From Congeria kusceri (Eukaryota; Mollusca; Bivalvia; Myida; Dreissenidae): a stretch of DNA of 64,000 bases. The position numbers were made by a program, and so were the translations under genes. Positions 27,903 through 40,318 of this stretch are shown piece by piece. Where the stretch lies: the NCBI GenBank assembly GCA_027627225.1, contig JAPFQT010000428.1, forward strand, positions 1 through 64,000. Reading direction: 5' to 3'. The notes under the pieces were generated by a model. It was not told the origin of the DNA. It did no database searches and was given only the letters and a program-made list of their open reading frames with translations. Positions within the stretch are counted from its first letter, which is position 1, and each line of letters begins with the position of its first letter.

Positions 27903-30900
27903 CTGCACGGACCTAGGGAGTGTATCTGATTGGCTAGAATTGTGTCCTCACTGCACGGACCCAGGCAGTGTATCAGATGGCTAGAATTGTGTCCTCACTG
28001 CACGGACCTAGAGAGTGTATCTGGATGGCTAGAATTCTGTCCCCACGACACGGACCTAGGGAGTGTATCTGAATGGCTAGAATTGTGTCCCCACTGCACG
28101 GACCCAGAGAGTGTATCTGGATGGCTAGAATTGTGTCCCCACTGCAAGGACCTAGAGAGTGTATCTGAATGGCTAGAATTGTGTCCCCACTGCACGGACC
28201 CAGGGAAGGTATCTGAATGGCTAGAATAGTGTCCCCACTGCACGGACCTAGAGAGTGTATCTGGATGGCTAGAATTGTGTCCCCACTGCACGGACCTAGG
28301 GAGTGTATCTGGATGGCTAGAATTGTGTCCCAACTTCACGGACCTAGGGAGTGTATCTGAATGGCTAAAATTGTATCCTCACTGCACGGACCTAGGGAGT
28401 TTATCTGAATGGCTAGAATTGTGTCCCCACTGTACGGACCCAGGGAGTGTATCTGAATGGCTAGAATTGTTCCTCACTGCACGGACCTAGGGAGTGTATC
28501 TGATTGGCTAGAATTGTGTCCTCTCTGCACGGACCCAGGGAGTGTATCAGATGGCTAGAATTGTGTCCTCACTGCAAGGACCTAGAGAGTGTATCTGGAT
28601 GGCTAGAATTGTGTCCCCACGAGACGGACCTAGGGAGTGTATCTGAATGGCTAGAATTGTGTCCCCACTGCACGGACCCAGACATTGTATCTGGATGGAT
28701 AGAATTCTGTCCCCACTGCAAGGACCTAGAGAGTGTATCTGATTGGCTAGAATTGTGTCCCCACTGCACGGACCCAGGGAAGGTATCTGAATGGCTAGAA
28801 TAGTGTCCCCACTGCACGGACCTAGAGAGTCTATCTGAATGGCTAGAATAGTGTCCTCACTGCACGGACCAAGAGAGTGTATCTGAATGGCTAGAATTGT
28901 GTCCTCACTTCACGGACCTAGGGAGTGTATCTGCATGGCTAAAATTGCATCCTCACTGCACGGACCTAGGGAGTTTATCTGAATGGCTAGAATAGTGTCC
29001 CAACTGCACGGACCTAGGGAGTGTATCTCAAAGGCTAGAATTGTGTCCTCACTGTAGGGACCTAGGGAGTGTTTCTGAATGGCTAGAATTGTGTCCCCAC
29101 TGCACGGACCTAGGGAGTGTATCTGTATGGCTAGAATTGTGTCCTCATTGCACGGACCTAGGGAGTGTATCTGAATGGCTAGAATTGTGTCCCCACTGCA
29201 CGGACCTAAGGAGTGTATATGAATGGCTAGAATTGTGTCGCCACTCCACGGACCTAGGGAGTGTATCTGAAAGGCTAGAATTGTGTCCCCACTGCACGGA
29301 CCTGGAGAGTGTATCTGTATGGATAGAATAGTATCCCCACTGCACGGACCTAGGGAGTGTATCTGATTGGCTAGAATTGTGTCCCCACTGCACGGACCTA
29401 GGGAGTGTTTCTGAATGGCTAGAATTGTGTCCCCACTGCACGGACCTAGAGAATGTATCTGAATGGATAGAATTGTGTCCCCACTGCACGGACCTAGGGA
29501 GTGTATCAGAATGGCTAGAATTGTGTCCCAACTGCACGGACCAAGGGAGTGTATCTGGATGGCTAGAATTGTGTCCCCACTGCACGGACCTAGAGAGTGT
29601 ATCTGTGTGGCTAGAATTGTGTCCTCACTGCACGGACCTAGGGAGTGTATCTCAATTGCTAGAATTGTGTCCTCACTGCACGGACCTAGGGAGTGTATCT
29701 GAATGGCGAGAATTGTGTCCCCACTGCACGGACCTAGGGAATGTATCTGATTGGCTTGAATTGTGTCCTCACTGCACGGACCTAGGGAGTGTATCTGAAC
29801 GACTAGAATTGTGTCCCCACTGCACGGACCTAGAGAGTGTATCTGATTGGCTAGAATTGTGTCACTACTTCACGGACCAAGGGTGTGTATCTGATTGGCT
29901 AGAATAGTGTCCCAACTGCACGGACCTAGAGAGTCTATCTGAATGGCTAGAATTGTGTCCTCACTGCACGGACCTATGGAGTTTATCTGAATGGCTAGAA
30001 TAGTGTCCCAACTGCACGGACCTAGGGAGTGTATCTCAAAGGCTAGAATTGTGTCCTCACTGTAGGGACCTAGGGAGTGTATCTGAATGGCTAGAATGGT
30101 GTCCCCACTGTACGGACCTAGTGATAGTATCTGAATGGCTAGAATTGTGTCCCCATTGCACGGACTTAGAGAGTGTATCTCAATGACTGGAAATGTGTTC
30201 CCACTGTACGGACATAGGGAGTGTATCTGAATGGCAAGAATTGTGTCCTCACTGCACGGACCCAGGGAGAGTTTCTGAATGGCTAGAATTGTGTCCCAAC
30301 TGCACGGACCTAGGGAGAGTGTCTGAATGGCTAGAATTGTGTCCCCACTGCACGGACCTAGGGAGTGCATCTGAATGGCTATAATTGTGTCCCCACTGCA
30401 CGGACCTAGGGAGGTATCTGAATGGATAGAATTGTGTCCCCACTGCACGGACCTAGGGAGTGTATCTGAATGGCTAGAATTGTGTCCGCACTGCACGGAC
30501 CTAGGGAGTGTATCTGAATGGCTAGAATTGTGTCCCCACTGCACGGACCTAGGGAGTGTATCAGATTGGCTAGAATTGTGTCCCCACTGCACGGACCTAG
30601 GGAGTGCATCTGAATGGCTATAATTGTGTCCCCACTGCACGGACCTAGGGAGGTATCTGAATGGATAGAATTGTGTCCCCACTGCACGGACCTAGGGAGT
30701 GTATCTGAATGGCTAGAATTGTGTCCGCACTGCACGGACCTAGGGAGTGTATCTGAATGGCTAGAATTGTGTCCCCACTGCACGGACCTAGGGAGTGTAT
30801 CAGATTGGCTTGAATTGTGTCCCAACTGCACGGACCTAGGGAGTGTATCTGAATGGCTAGAATTGTGTCCGCACTGCACGGATCTAGGGAGTGTATCTGT

Positions 30901-33203
30901 ATGGCTAGAATAGTATCCCCACTGCACGGACCTAGGGAGTGTATCTGTATGGCTAGAATTGTGTCCCCACTGCACGGACCTAGGGAGTGTATCTGAATGG
31001 CTAGAATTGTGTCTGCACTGCACGGACCTATGGACTGTATCTGAATGGCTAGAATTGTGTCCCCACTGCACGGACCTAGGGAGTGTATCAGAATGGCTAG
31101 AATTGTGTCCCAACTGCACGGACCTAGGGAGTGTATCTGTGTGGCTAGAATTGTGTCCCCACTGCACGGACCTAGAGAGTGTATCTGTGTGGCTAGAATT
31201 GTGTCCTCACTGCACGGACCTAGGGAGTGTATCTGAATGGCTAGAATTGTGTCCTCACTGCACGGACCTAGGGAGTGTATCTGAATTTCGAGAATTGTGT
31301 CCCCACTGCACGGACCATGGGAGTGTATCTGATTGGCTTGAATTGTGTCCTCACTGCACGGACCTAGGGAGTGTATCTGAACGACTAGAATTGTGTCCCC
31401 ACTGCACGGACCTAGAGAGTGTATCTGAATGGCTAGAATTGTGTCACTACTGCACGGACCTAGGGTGTGTATCTGATTGGCTAGAATAGTGTCCCAACTG
31501 CACGGACCTAGGGAGGGTATCTGAATGGCTAGAATTGTGTCCCCACTGCACGGACCTAGGGAGTGCTTCAGAATGCCTAGAAATGTGTCCCCACTGCACG
31601 GACCTAGGGAGTGTATCTGATTGGCTAGAATTGTATCCCCACTGCACGGATCTAGAGAGTGTATCTGAATGGCTAGAATTGTGTCCCCACTGCACAGACC
31701 GAGGGAGTGTATCTGAATAGCTAGAATAGTGTCCCAACTGCACGGACCTAGGGAGTGTATCTGAATGACTAGAATTGTGTCCCCACTGCACGGACCTAGT
31801 GAGTGTATCTGAATGGCTAGAGGTGTGTTCTCACTGCACGGACCTAGGTAGTGTATCTGAATGGCTAGAATTATGTCCACACTGCACGGACCTAGAGAGA
31901 GTATCTGAATGGCTAGAATTGTGTCCTCACTGTAAGGACCTAGAGAGTGTATCTGAATGGCTAGAATTGTGTCCTCACTGTACGGACATAGGGAGTGTAT
32001 CTGAATGGCTAGAATTGTGTCCCCACTGGACGGACATAGGGAGTGTATCTGAATGGCTAGAATACTGTCCCCACTGTTCGGACCCAGGGAGTGTATCTGA
32101 ATGGCTAGAATTGTGTCCTTACTGCACGGACCCAGGGTGTGTATTTGAATGGCTAGAATTGTGTGCCCACTGCACGGACCTAGAGAGTGTATCTGAATGG
32201 CTACAATAGTGTCCCCACTGCACGGACCTCGAGAGTGTTTCTGAATGGCTAGAATTGTGTCCCCACTGTACGGACATAGGGAGTGTATCTGAATGGCTAG
32301 GATAGTGTCTCCACTGCACGGACCTAGGGAGTGTATCTGGATGGCTAGAATTGTGTCCCCACTGCACGGACCTATGGAGTGTATCTGTATGGCTAGAATT
32401 GTGTCCCCACTGCACGGACCTAGGGAGTGTTTCTGAATGGCTAGAATTTTGTCCCCACTGCACGGACCTCGAGAGTGTATCTGAATGGCTAGAATAGTGT
32501 CCCCACTGCAAGGACCTACAGAGTTTATCTGAACGGCTAGAATTGTGTCCCCACTGCACGGACCTAGGGAGTGTATCTGAATGGCTAGAATTGTGTCCCC
32601 ACTGCACGGACCTAGGGAGTGTTTCTGAATGCCTAGAATTCTGTCCTCACTGCACGGACATGGAGAGTGTATCTGAATGGCTAGAATTGTGTCCCAACTG
32701 CATGGAGATAGGGAGTGTATCTGCATGTCTAGAATAGTGTCCCCACTGCTCGGACCCAGGGAGTGTATCTGAATGGCTAGAATTATGTCCCCACTGTACG
32801 GACATAGGGAGTGTATCTGAATGGCTAGAATTGTGTCCGCACTGCACGGACCTAGGGAGTGTATCTGAATGGCAAGAATAGTGTCCCCACTGCACGGACC
32901 TAGGGAGTGTATCTGAATGGCAAGAATTGTGTCCCCACTGTACGGACATAGGGAGTGTATCTGAATGGATAGGATTGTGTCCCCACTGTACGGACATAGG
33001 GAGTGTATCTGAATGGCTAGAATTGTGTCCCCACTGTACGGACACAGGGAGTGTATCTGAATGGCTAGAATTGTGTCTCCACTGTACGGACCCAGGGAGT
33101 GTATCTGCATGGCTAGAATTGTGTCCCCACTGAACGGACCTAGGCAGTGTATCTGAATGGCTAGAATTTGTCACCACTGTATGGACATATGGAGGGTATC
33201 TAA
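27903..33203. repeat. Distant copy (D) of the 12.6-17.9 kb satellite block, offset 15,280 bp
   Basis: The order of variant units follows 12,623-17,875 with a constant 15,280-bp displacement. The displacement becomes 15,328 bp (one extra unit) near 32,650, where this copy has a unit containing ggacatggagagtg that the other lacks. The two longest open frames in the array (805 and 821 codons) are the same stretch in these two copies. This explains their resemblance without invoking a gene family. Confidence 0.85.
30645..33110 (-). other. Longest satellite-derived open frame (821 codons), probably not a gene
   Basis: This minus-strand frame reads as about 51 copies of a 16-residue unit, GPCSGDTILAIQIHSL with variations. 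It stays open because the 48-bp unit is a multiple of three and lacks stops in this phase. It ends at a 46-bp unit, where the two-base loss shifts frame and gives the terminal IQIPP. A sister frame of 805 codons lies at 15,365-17,782 in the duplicated block, and a 411-codon one at 520-1755. There is no signal peptide, no non-repetitive flank, no recognisable domain and no intron signal. Another frame on the same strand is also open over long runs. I regard it as a by-product of unit length. Transcript evidence could overturn this. Confidence 0.3.
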
Positions 33204-36200
33204 ATGGCTAGAATTTTGTCCTCACTGCACGGACCAAGAGAGTGTATCTGGATGGCTATAATAGTGCCCCCACTGCACTGACCTAGGGAGTGTATCAGAA
33301 TGGCTAGAATTGTGTCCCCACTGCACGGACCCAGGGAGTGTATCTGAATGGCTAGAATTGTGTCCGCACTGCACGGACCCAGGGAGTGTATCTGATTGGC
33401 TAGAATAGTGTCCCAACGGCACGGACCCAGGGAGTGTATCTGAATGGCTAGAATAGTGTCCCCACTGCATGGACCTAGAGAGTGTATCTGGATGGCTAAA
33501 ATATTGTCCCAACTGCACGGACCCAGGGAGTGTATCTAATTGGCTAGAATTGTGTCCCCTCTGCACGGACCCAGGGAGAGTATCTGAATGGCTAGAATTG
33601 TGTCCCCACTGCACGGACCCAGGGAGTGTATCTGTAAGGCTAGACTTGTGTCCCCACTGCACGGACCGAGGGAGTGGATCTGAACGGCTAGAATTGTGTC
33701 CCCACTGCACGGACACAGGGAGTGTATCTGAATGGCTAGAATTGTGTCCCCACTGCACGGACCTAGGGAGTGTATCTGGATGGCTAGAATTGTGTCACTG
33801 TACGGACCTAGGGAGTGTATCTGAATGGCTAGAATTGTGTCCTCACTGCACGGACCTAGGGAGTGTATCTGATGGCTAGAATTGTGTCCTCACAGCACGG
33901 ACCTAGAGAGTGTATCTGAATGGCTAGAATTGTGTCCCCACTGAACGGACCTAGAGAGTGTATCTGAATGGCTAGAATAGTGTCCCCACTGCACGGACCT
34001 AGAGAGTGTATCTGAATGGCTAGAATTGTGTCCCCACTGCATGGACCTAGGGAGTGTATCTGAATGGCTAGAATTGTGTCCCCACTGTACGGACCTAGGG
34101 AGTGTATCAGAATGGCTAGAATTGTGTCCTCAATGCACGGACCTAGGGAGTGTATCAGCATGGCTAGAATTGTGTCCCCACTGCATGGACCTACGGTGTA
34201 TCTGATTGGCTAGAATTGTGTCTTCACTGCACGGACCTAGGGAGTGTATCTGAATGACTAGAATTGTGACCTCACTGCACGGACCTAGGGAGTGTATCTG
34301 AATGGCTAGAATTGTGTCCTCACAGCACGGACCTCGAGAGTGTATCTGAATGGCTAGAATTGTGTCCCCACTGCACGGACCTAGAGAGTGTATCTGAATG
34401 GCTAGAATAGTGTCCCCACTGCACGGACATAGAGAGTGTATCTGATGGCTAGAATTGTGTCCCCACTGCACGGACCTAGGGAGTGTATCTGAATGGCTAG
34501 AATTGTGTCCCCACTGTACGGACCTAGGGAGTGTATCAGAATGGCAAGAATAGTGTCCCCACTGCACGGACCTAGGGAGTGTATCTGAATGGCAAGAATT
34601 GTGTCCCCACTGTACGGACATAGGGAGTGTATCTGAATGGATAGGATTGTGTCCCCACTGTACGGACATAGGGAGTGCATCTGAATGGCTAGAATTGTGT
34701 CCCCACTGTACGGACACAGGGAGTGTATCTGAATGGCTAGAATTGTGTCTCCACTGTACGGACCCAGGGAGTGTATCTGCATGGCTAGAATTGTGTCCCC
34801 ACTGAACGGACCTAGGGAGTGTATCTGAATGGCTAGAATTTGTCACCACTGTATGGACATATGGAGGGTATCTGAATGGCTAGAATTTTGTCCTCACTGC
34901 ACGGACCTAGAGAGTGTATCTGGATGGCTATAATAGTGCCCCCACTGCACTGACCTAGGGAGTGTATCAGAATGGCTAGAATTGTGTCCCCACTGCACGG
35001 ACCCAGGGAGTGTATCTGAATGGCTAGAATTGTGTCCGCACTGCACGGACCCAGGGAGTGTATCTGATTGGCTAGAATAGTGTCCCAACGGCACGGACCC
35101 AGGGAGTGTATCTGAATGGCTAGAATAGTGTCCCCACTGCATGGACCTAGAGAGTGTATCTGGATGGCTAAAATATTGTCCCAACTGCACGGACCCAGGG
35201 AGTGTATCTAATTGGCTAGAATTGTGTCCCCTCTGCACGGACCCAGGGAGAGTATCTGAATGGCTAGAATTGTGTCCCCACTGCACGGACCCAGGGAGTG
35301 TATCTGTAAGGCTAGACTTGTGTCCCCACTGCACGGACCGAGGGAGTGGATCTGAACGGCTAGAATTGTGTCCCCACTGCACGGACACAGGGAGTGTATC
35401 TGAATGGCTAGAATTGTGTCCCCACTGCACGGACCTAGGGAGTGTATCTGGATGGCTAGAATTGTGTCACTGTACGGACCTAGGGAGTGTATCTGAATGG
35501 CTAGAATTGTGTCCTCACTGCACGGACCTAGGGAGTGTATCTGATGGCTAGAATTGTGTCCTCACAGCACGGACCTAGAGAGTGTATCTGAATGGCTAGA
35601 ATTGTGTCCCCACTGAACGGACCTAGAGAGTGTATCTGAATGGCTAGAATAGTGTTCCCACTGCACGGACCTAGAGAGTGTATCTGAATGGCTAGAATTG
35701 TGTCCCCACTGCATGGACCTAGGGAGTGTATCTGAATGGCTAGAATTGTGTCCCCACTGTACGGACCTAGGGAGTGTATCAGAATGGCTAGAATTGTGTC
35801 CTCAATGCACGGACCTAGGGAGTGTATCAGCATGGCTAGAATTGTGTCCCCACTGCATGGACCTACGGTGTATCTGATTGGCTAGAATTGTGTCTTCACT
35901 GCACGGACCTAGGGAGTGTATCTGAATGGCTAGAATTGTGACCTCACTGCACGGACCTAGGGAGTGTATCTGAATGGCTAGAATTGTGTCCTCACAGCAC
36001 GGACCTCGAGAGTGTATCTGAATGGCTAGAATTGTGTCCCCACTGCACGGACCTAGAGAGTGTATCTGAATGGCTAGAATAGTGTCCCCACTGCACGGAC
36101 ATAGAGAGTGTATCTGAATGGCTAGAATTGTGTCCCCACTGCACGGACCTAGGGAGTGTATCTGAATGGCTAGAATTGTGTCCCCACTGTACGGACCTAG

Positions 36201-36214
36201 GGAGTGTATCAGAA
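32871..36214. repeat. Tandem ~1,672-bp duplication at the right side of the satellite
   Basis: About 32,871-34,542 and 34,543-36,214 share unit order at an offset of 1672 bp. Rare markers are a ggataggattgtg unit, the shortened unit with tgtcactgtacgg, the gtatggacatatggagg unit and a ctaaaatattgtccc unit. A further partial step of about 430 bp is visible between about 35,800 and 36,300. Both sides are nearly identical, suggesting a recent event independent of the 5-kb blocks. Confidence 0.8.
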
Positions 36215-37382
36215 TGGCTAGAATTGTGTCCTCAATGCACGGACCTAGGGAGTGTATCAGCATGGCTAGAATTGTGTCCCCACTGCATGGACCTACGGTG
36301 TATCTGAATGGCTAGAATTGTGTCTTCACTGCACGGACCTAGGGAGTGTATCTGAATGGCTAGAATTGTGTCCCCACTGCACGGACCTAAGGTGTTTATC
36401 TGAATGGCTAGATTTGTGTCCCCACTGCACGGACCTAGGGAGTGTATCTGAATGGCTAGAATTGTGTCCCCACTGCACGGACCTATGGAGTGTATCTGAT
36501 TGGCTAGAATTGTGTCCCCACTGCACGGACTTGGGAGTGTTTCCGATGATTGGCTAGAATTGTGTCCCCACTGCACGGACTTGGGAGTGTATCTGAATGG
36601 CTAGAATTGTGTCCTCACTGCACGGACCTAGAGAGTGTATCTGAATGGCTAGAATTGTGTCCCCACTGCACGGACCTAGAGTGTGTATCTGGATGGCTAG
36701 AATTGTGTCCTCACTGCACGGACCTAGTGAGTGTATCTGAATGGCTATAATTGTGTCCTCACTGCACGGACCTAGGGAGTGTATCTGAATGGCTATAATT
36801 GTGTCCTCACTGCACGGACGTAGGGAGTGTATCTGAATGGCTAGAATTATGTCCCCACTGCACGGACCTAGGGATAGTATCTGAATGGCTAGAATTGTGT
36901 CCCCACTGCACGGACCTAGAGATAGTATCTGAATGGCTAGAATTGTGTCCCCACTGCACGGACCTAGGGATTGTATCTGAATGGCTAGAATTGTGTCCCC
37001 ACTGCAAGGACCTAGGGATAGTATCTGAATGGCTAGAATTGTGTCCCCACTGCACGGACCTTGAGAGTGTATCTGAATGGCTTGAATTGTTTCCCCACTG
37101 CACGGACCTTGAGAGTGTATCTGAATGGCTAGAATTGTGTCCCCACTGCACGGACCTAGGGATAGTATCTGAATGGCTAGAATAGTGTCCCCACTGCACG
37201 GACCTAGGGAGTGTATCTGAATGGCTAGAATTGTGTCCCCTCTGTACGGACCTAGGGAGTGTATCTTAATGGCTAGAATTGTGTCCTCACTGCACGGACC
37301 TAGGGAGTGTATCTGAATGGCTAGAATTGTATCCCCACTGCACGAACCTAGGGCGTGTATCTGAATGGCTAGAATAGAACAC

Positions 37383-37795
37383 AGGAACGTTGGCAGACAC
37401 ACATACTTACCTCGGCGGACACACATACTTACATCGGCAGACACACATATTTACATCGGCGGACGCACACACGTTCATCGGGGGAAACACGCGCTTATTG
37501 GCGATCACACACACGTTCATCGGTAGATATACACATACTAATCGGCGGACATTAACATGTTCATCGGCGGACATAAATATTTTCCTTGAAGGACACATAC
37601 ATGTTAATCTGCGGACACGCACACGTTCCTCAGCAGACACGTATATACTTTCAACAGCGGACACACACACACACACACACACTTATCGTCGGACGGACAC
37701 ATACAAGTTTATCGGCGAACACAAACATATAAATCGATTGACATATACATGTTCATGGGAAAACACACTCACGGTTTTTATTCATCGGTCACGTA
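37383..37795. repeat. Degenerate 22-bp minisatellite adjoining the satellite
   Basis: About 18 imperfect units of roughly 22 bp follow the end of the 48-bp array. The typical core is cacatacatgttcatcggc followed by gga. It includes a (CA)n run around 37,663-37,682. The 136-codon plus frame and the 91-codon minus frame over it are repeat artefacts rich in HT or CV runs. The motif ttcatcggcgga links it to the 24-bp minisatellite at 43.2-44.2 kb. Confidence 0.8.
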
Positions 37796-38270
37796 ACTGA
37801 AACACCTTGTATATGTGCCTGTCTGTACGGCGGAGGACGAAGATGAAGAGGTTAGGACGGTACACAGTAATGACTAGAATGTATTAATGTTTTTAGAATA
37901 CGACCCCATCTCCTAATGATTCTCAACATTCAACATATATTCCAGATCACGCATTTTCATGCGAAAGGTTAAAATGCTACCGAGGACCTCCGCGAAGGCA
38001 GGACCCGGATCGCACACACTGGTGATATAGAACATGCAATGTGTTGTTTTTTTTCGTATTATTTTTGACCAAACAATAGCCCAATTAAGGCATATCTTGT
38101 GGAGTTGTACAGCATAATGTGACAATATTATATACGAAGGTATGATGATGGCTTAATTTTGCAATTGGTTTCTTGTTTAAATATGAAGTTTAAGATATCA
38201 ATAACAGAAATACAATTTCCATGACGTGCAGTCAGTCAATGAGACAATAGCGCCTTTAAACAATTCCCCC
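37796..38270. other. Unassigned AT-rich spacer
   Basis: No convincing coding region, RNA gene or repeat is visible. A 70-codon minus frame (37,913-38,125) has no recognisable domain. Confidence 0.5.
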
Positions 38271-38869
38271 TTAAGGCCATGTAACAATCTGGCGAAATTG
38301 AGCTTCAAAATTGTGTACGAGCTCGTAAAGTGGACGAGTTGGTCGCTGAATCGTTTCAAGACGTGTTCGAGTTTACTTTAACATATTTGTAAGATATGTG
38401 CACGATATCTTTTTGACAATGGACTTGTCTTTGAGATTATACGAGTGTGGACGAGCCTGTACGACTTGTAACGACATGTGCCCTAGTAAATGTCGTAGGC
38501 AAGTCTCCCAAATGTCGTTGGAAAGTCTAAGCAAACTCGTGTTATGTCGTAGAACGATAATATACTGTAAAACGCTACGAAAAGAGAAGACATGTCTTCG
38601 GAATGAGTTCGAGTGTGTTCGAGAGTGCGCGAGATTCCATCGACATGTTTTCGACACGTGTTCGAGAAAGAAAATCGCCGAGATGCGGTGAGAATTTTTA
38701 CACGTTTTAAAATTCTCGCCGCGACTTGGCGAGTTCTGGCGACATATGAAGACATCACTGCGACATAGAACGAGATGCGTACAAGATCAACACGACAACA
38801 GGCGAGTTGTGGTGTGTTACAACTCGCCAGAACTCTAAGCTCAAATTCGCCAGTGTGACAGGGCGTTTA
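38271..38869. mobile_element. ~600-bp MITE-like element with ~33-bp terminal inverted repeats
   Basis: The left end, starting ttaaggccatgtaacaatct and running to gagctt at 38,305, is matched in inverted orientation by aagctcaaattcgccagtgt and what follows, up to 38,869. Roughly 26 of 33 positions pair. The interior is rich in cgag/ctcg and gtcgt motifs, and includes a local palindromic segment (aggcgagttgtggtg then tgttacaactcgcc). It has no transposase. Open frames of 91-97 codons on both strands have no recognisable domain. The GGCC-rich, TTAA-flanked end resembles the ends of the Harbinger element at 45.6 kb, so it may be a non-autonomous DNA transposon of a related type. The superfamily is uncertain. 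Confidence 0.6.
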
Positions 38870-39986
38870 CTTCACATGCTTGGATGAATGTTAAATGTTT
38901 CTCGGTGCATGTTCACAACGTTGAATATTCTAATATGTTTTCTACATTAAACTGTGTGAATATTATATAATGTATTAACCGATTATCTTCGCCAAAATAA
39001 CGTTTAGAAAACTCAAATACTTTCTTTCAGAATATTATTTTATTTGTGTAGGTATATTCAATCATAAGTCAGCGTTGCTAGCAAATACTGTTCAAGTTTA
39101 TTCTCAGTAAAACTAACGACAATAGTGTTGTCATATATATGTTTTATTAATGTATTGCAGACAATTTTCGAAAAGAATATTTAATTCCTCCGAAAGAGAA
39201 GTAATTGAATACTTAATCAGTAAACGTTAACTCAGCATGGGATTCAAAGCGATTATGTTTACGTTCACGAACGACTTATACAGACAAGACTTACGCTAAA
39301 TATCATACATCTCAAGGCGTTCATTTTCATACTTTTCGTGCAAATAAAATACATTTTGAATTTCACTGTTGGTGAAAGTCTCGCACATCAAATATATATA
39401 AATGGACTTGTTCACAGATTGGCAAATGGACAATTACAATTTTTGTCACAAAATCCCAATAGTAAGGTACACCATATATAAAGAACACGCGAATAGCCAC
39501 TTCGGAGATATAAACATAGAGGAAATGGTGTGTTGTTTTCGAAAATGTTTTTGCAAAATTATAAAGCGTATGTAGTTCGTCGATCTTTTTTAAAACATGT
39601 GTATCGCCCACATAGTCATAAAATACACATGAATAAGCATACATGCGTGTGGTCGAGTGGTAGGCGCAGTCAAAGGTTCAAGACAAGGTGGAAACATTCG
39701 TTATATATTTTTTTATGCTTTTTATGATTTAATAAGTTAGTCCCAATTGTTTAGCTTTTGTAGTTAAAACAGTTTATGAAAATGTTTTCAAAACTAAGTA
39801 AATAAGTTTTGTGAAATTCAATCTACTAGTACGTTCGGTTTCGGGAACAAAATGCTCCTATATAATAACACAACGGAGGTGTTTTAAAGCTACAAATCTG
39901 CAGGACAATTAACACTAACTACAAATTTGTTTAAGTAAGTATAACATTTATTTATTTATTCATTAATTCATTTAAGGAGTAATTTT
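38870..39986. other. AT-rich non-coding spacer
   Basis: Only short open frames without recognisable domains occur here. A stretch near 39,650-39,684 has a Pol III A-box-like sequence (tggtcgagtggt) and a B-box-like ggttcaaga. They are too close together to fold as a tRNA. Confidence 0.5.
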
Positions 39987-40318
39987 CGCATTATCGTTGT
40001 TTATCGGCCAATAAACGACGATTTGGAATTCTGATGCGTAGGAATTAAACCACGAGGCCGTTAGTCCGAGTGGTTTAATAGCCACGCATCAAAACGACAA
40101 AGAGTTGTTTCTTGGTCGATAAACAACGATAATGCGATTTTTTTCAAATCTAACATGATCTTTACAAACAATTTTGCAATTGTAATGAGAACTTCATTTA
40201 ACTATGCTCCGCTCAGAATCGGGACGACTTTTTGCGTTGTTTTTTGGGTAGTTTAACAACGATGATTTTGTTCTTCGCCTATTTAAAAGCCTATTTAAAA
40301 TTAGCGAGTATGGATCCT
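39987..40318 (+). mobile_element. Hairpin-bearing dispersed repeat, copy 1 (complete)
   Basis: The first 150 bp (39,987-40,136) form a long imperfect palindrome. The arm beginning cgcattatcgttgtttatcg pairs with its inverse ending at 40,136, matching about 28 of the outer 30 bases. An inner stem is built from gatgcgtaggaattaaacca and the inverse of tggtttaatagccacgcatc around a short loop near 40,061. The right part carries tccgctcagaatcgggacga, gggtagtttaacaacgatga and an end in agcgagtat. The same order recurs at 42.5, 52.4 and 59.9 kb. No coding capacity is seen. It behaves like a MITE or other small non-autonomous element whose superfamily I cannot name. Confidence 0.75.

Larger units (their letters stand above)
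1..37376. repeat. 48-bp satellite (minisatellite) array, ~780 tandem units
   Basis: A single tandem array fills this interval and continues beyond the left edge. The unit is 48 bp. It can be recognised by the successive blocks tgcacggacctagggagtgt, atctgaatggctagaatt and gtgtccccac. Units diverge at a few recurring positions, for example gaattgtg versus gaatagtg, ccccac versus cccaac, and cctaggg versus cctagag or cccaggg. These variants travel together, defining subfamilies. Most length changes are whole units. The 46-bp units (loss of two bases in cctagggaggtatctg) and a few shorter deletions are exceptions. The consensus is open in one plus-strand frame (16-residue period LGSVSEWLELCPHCTD) and two minus-strand frames (GPCSGDTILAIQIHSL and SVQWGHNSSHSDTLPR). 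No signal peptide, start context or splice pattern argues for a gene. The array ends abruptly at about 37,376 against a different repeat. Function is unknown. Confidence 0.97.

Noticed and set aside
37390..37800. 136-codon plus frame (His/Thr-rich) after the satellite
   Set aside because: Lies entirely in the degenerate 22-bp repeat; no domain or signal peptide.
38373..38758. Overlapping 91-97-codon frames on both strands
   Set aside because: They lie inside the inverted-repeat element with cgag/ctcg-biased sequence and have no homology.
39651..39684. tRNA gene suggested by tggtcgagtggt and ggttcaaga
   Set aside because: The boxes are too close for a tRNA, and no acceptor or anticodon stem forms.
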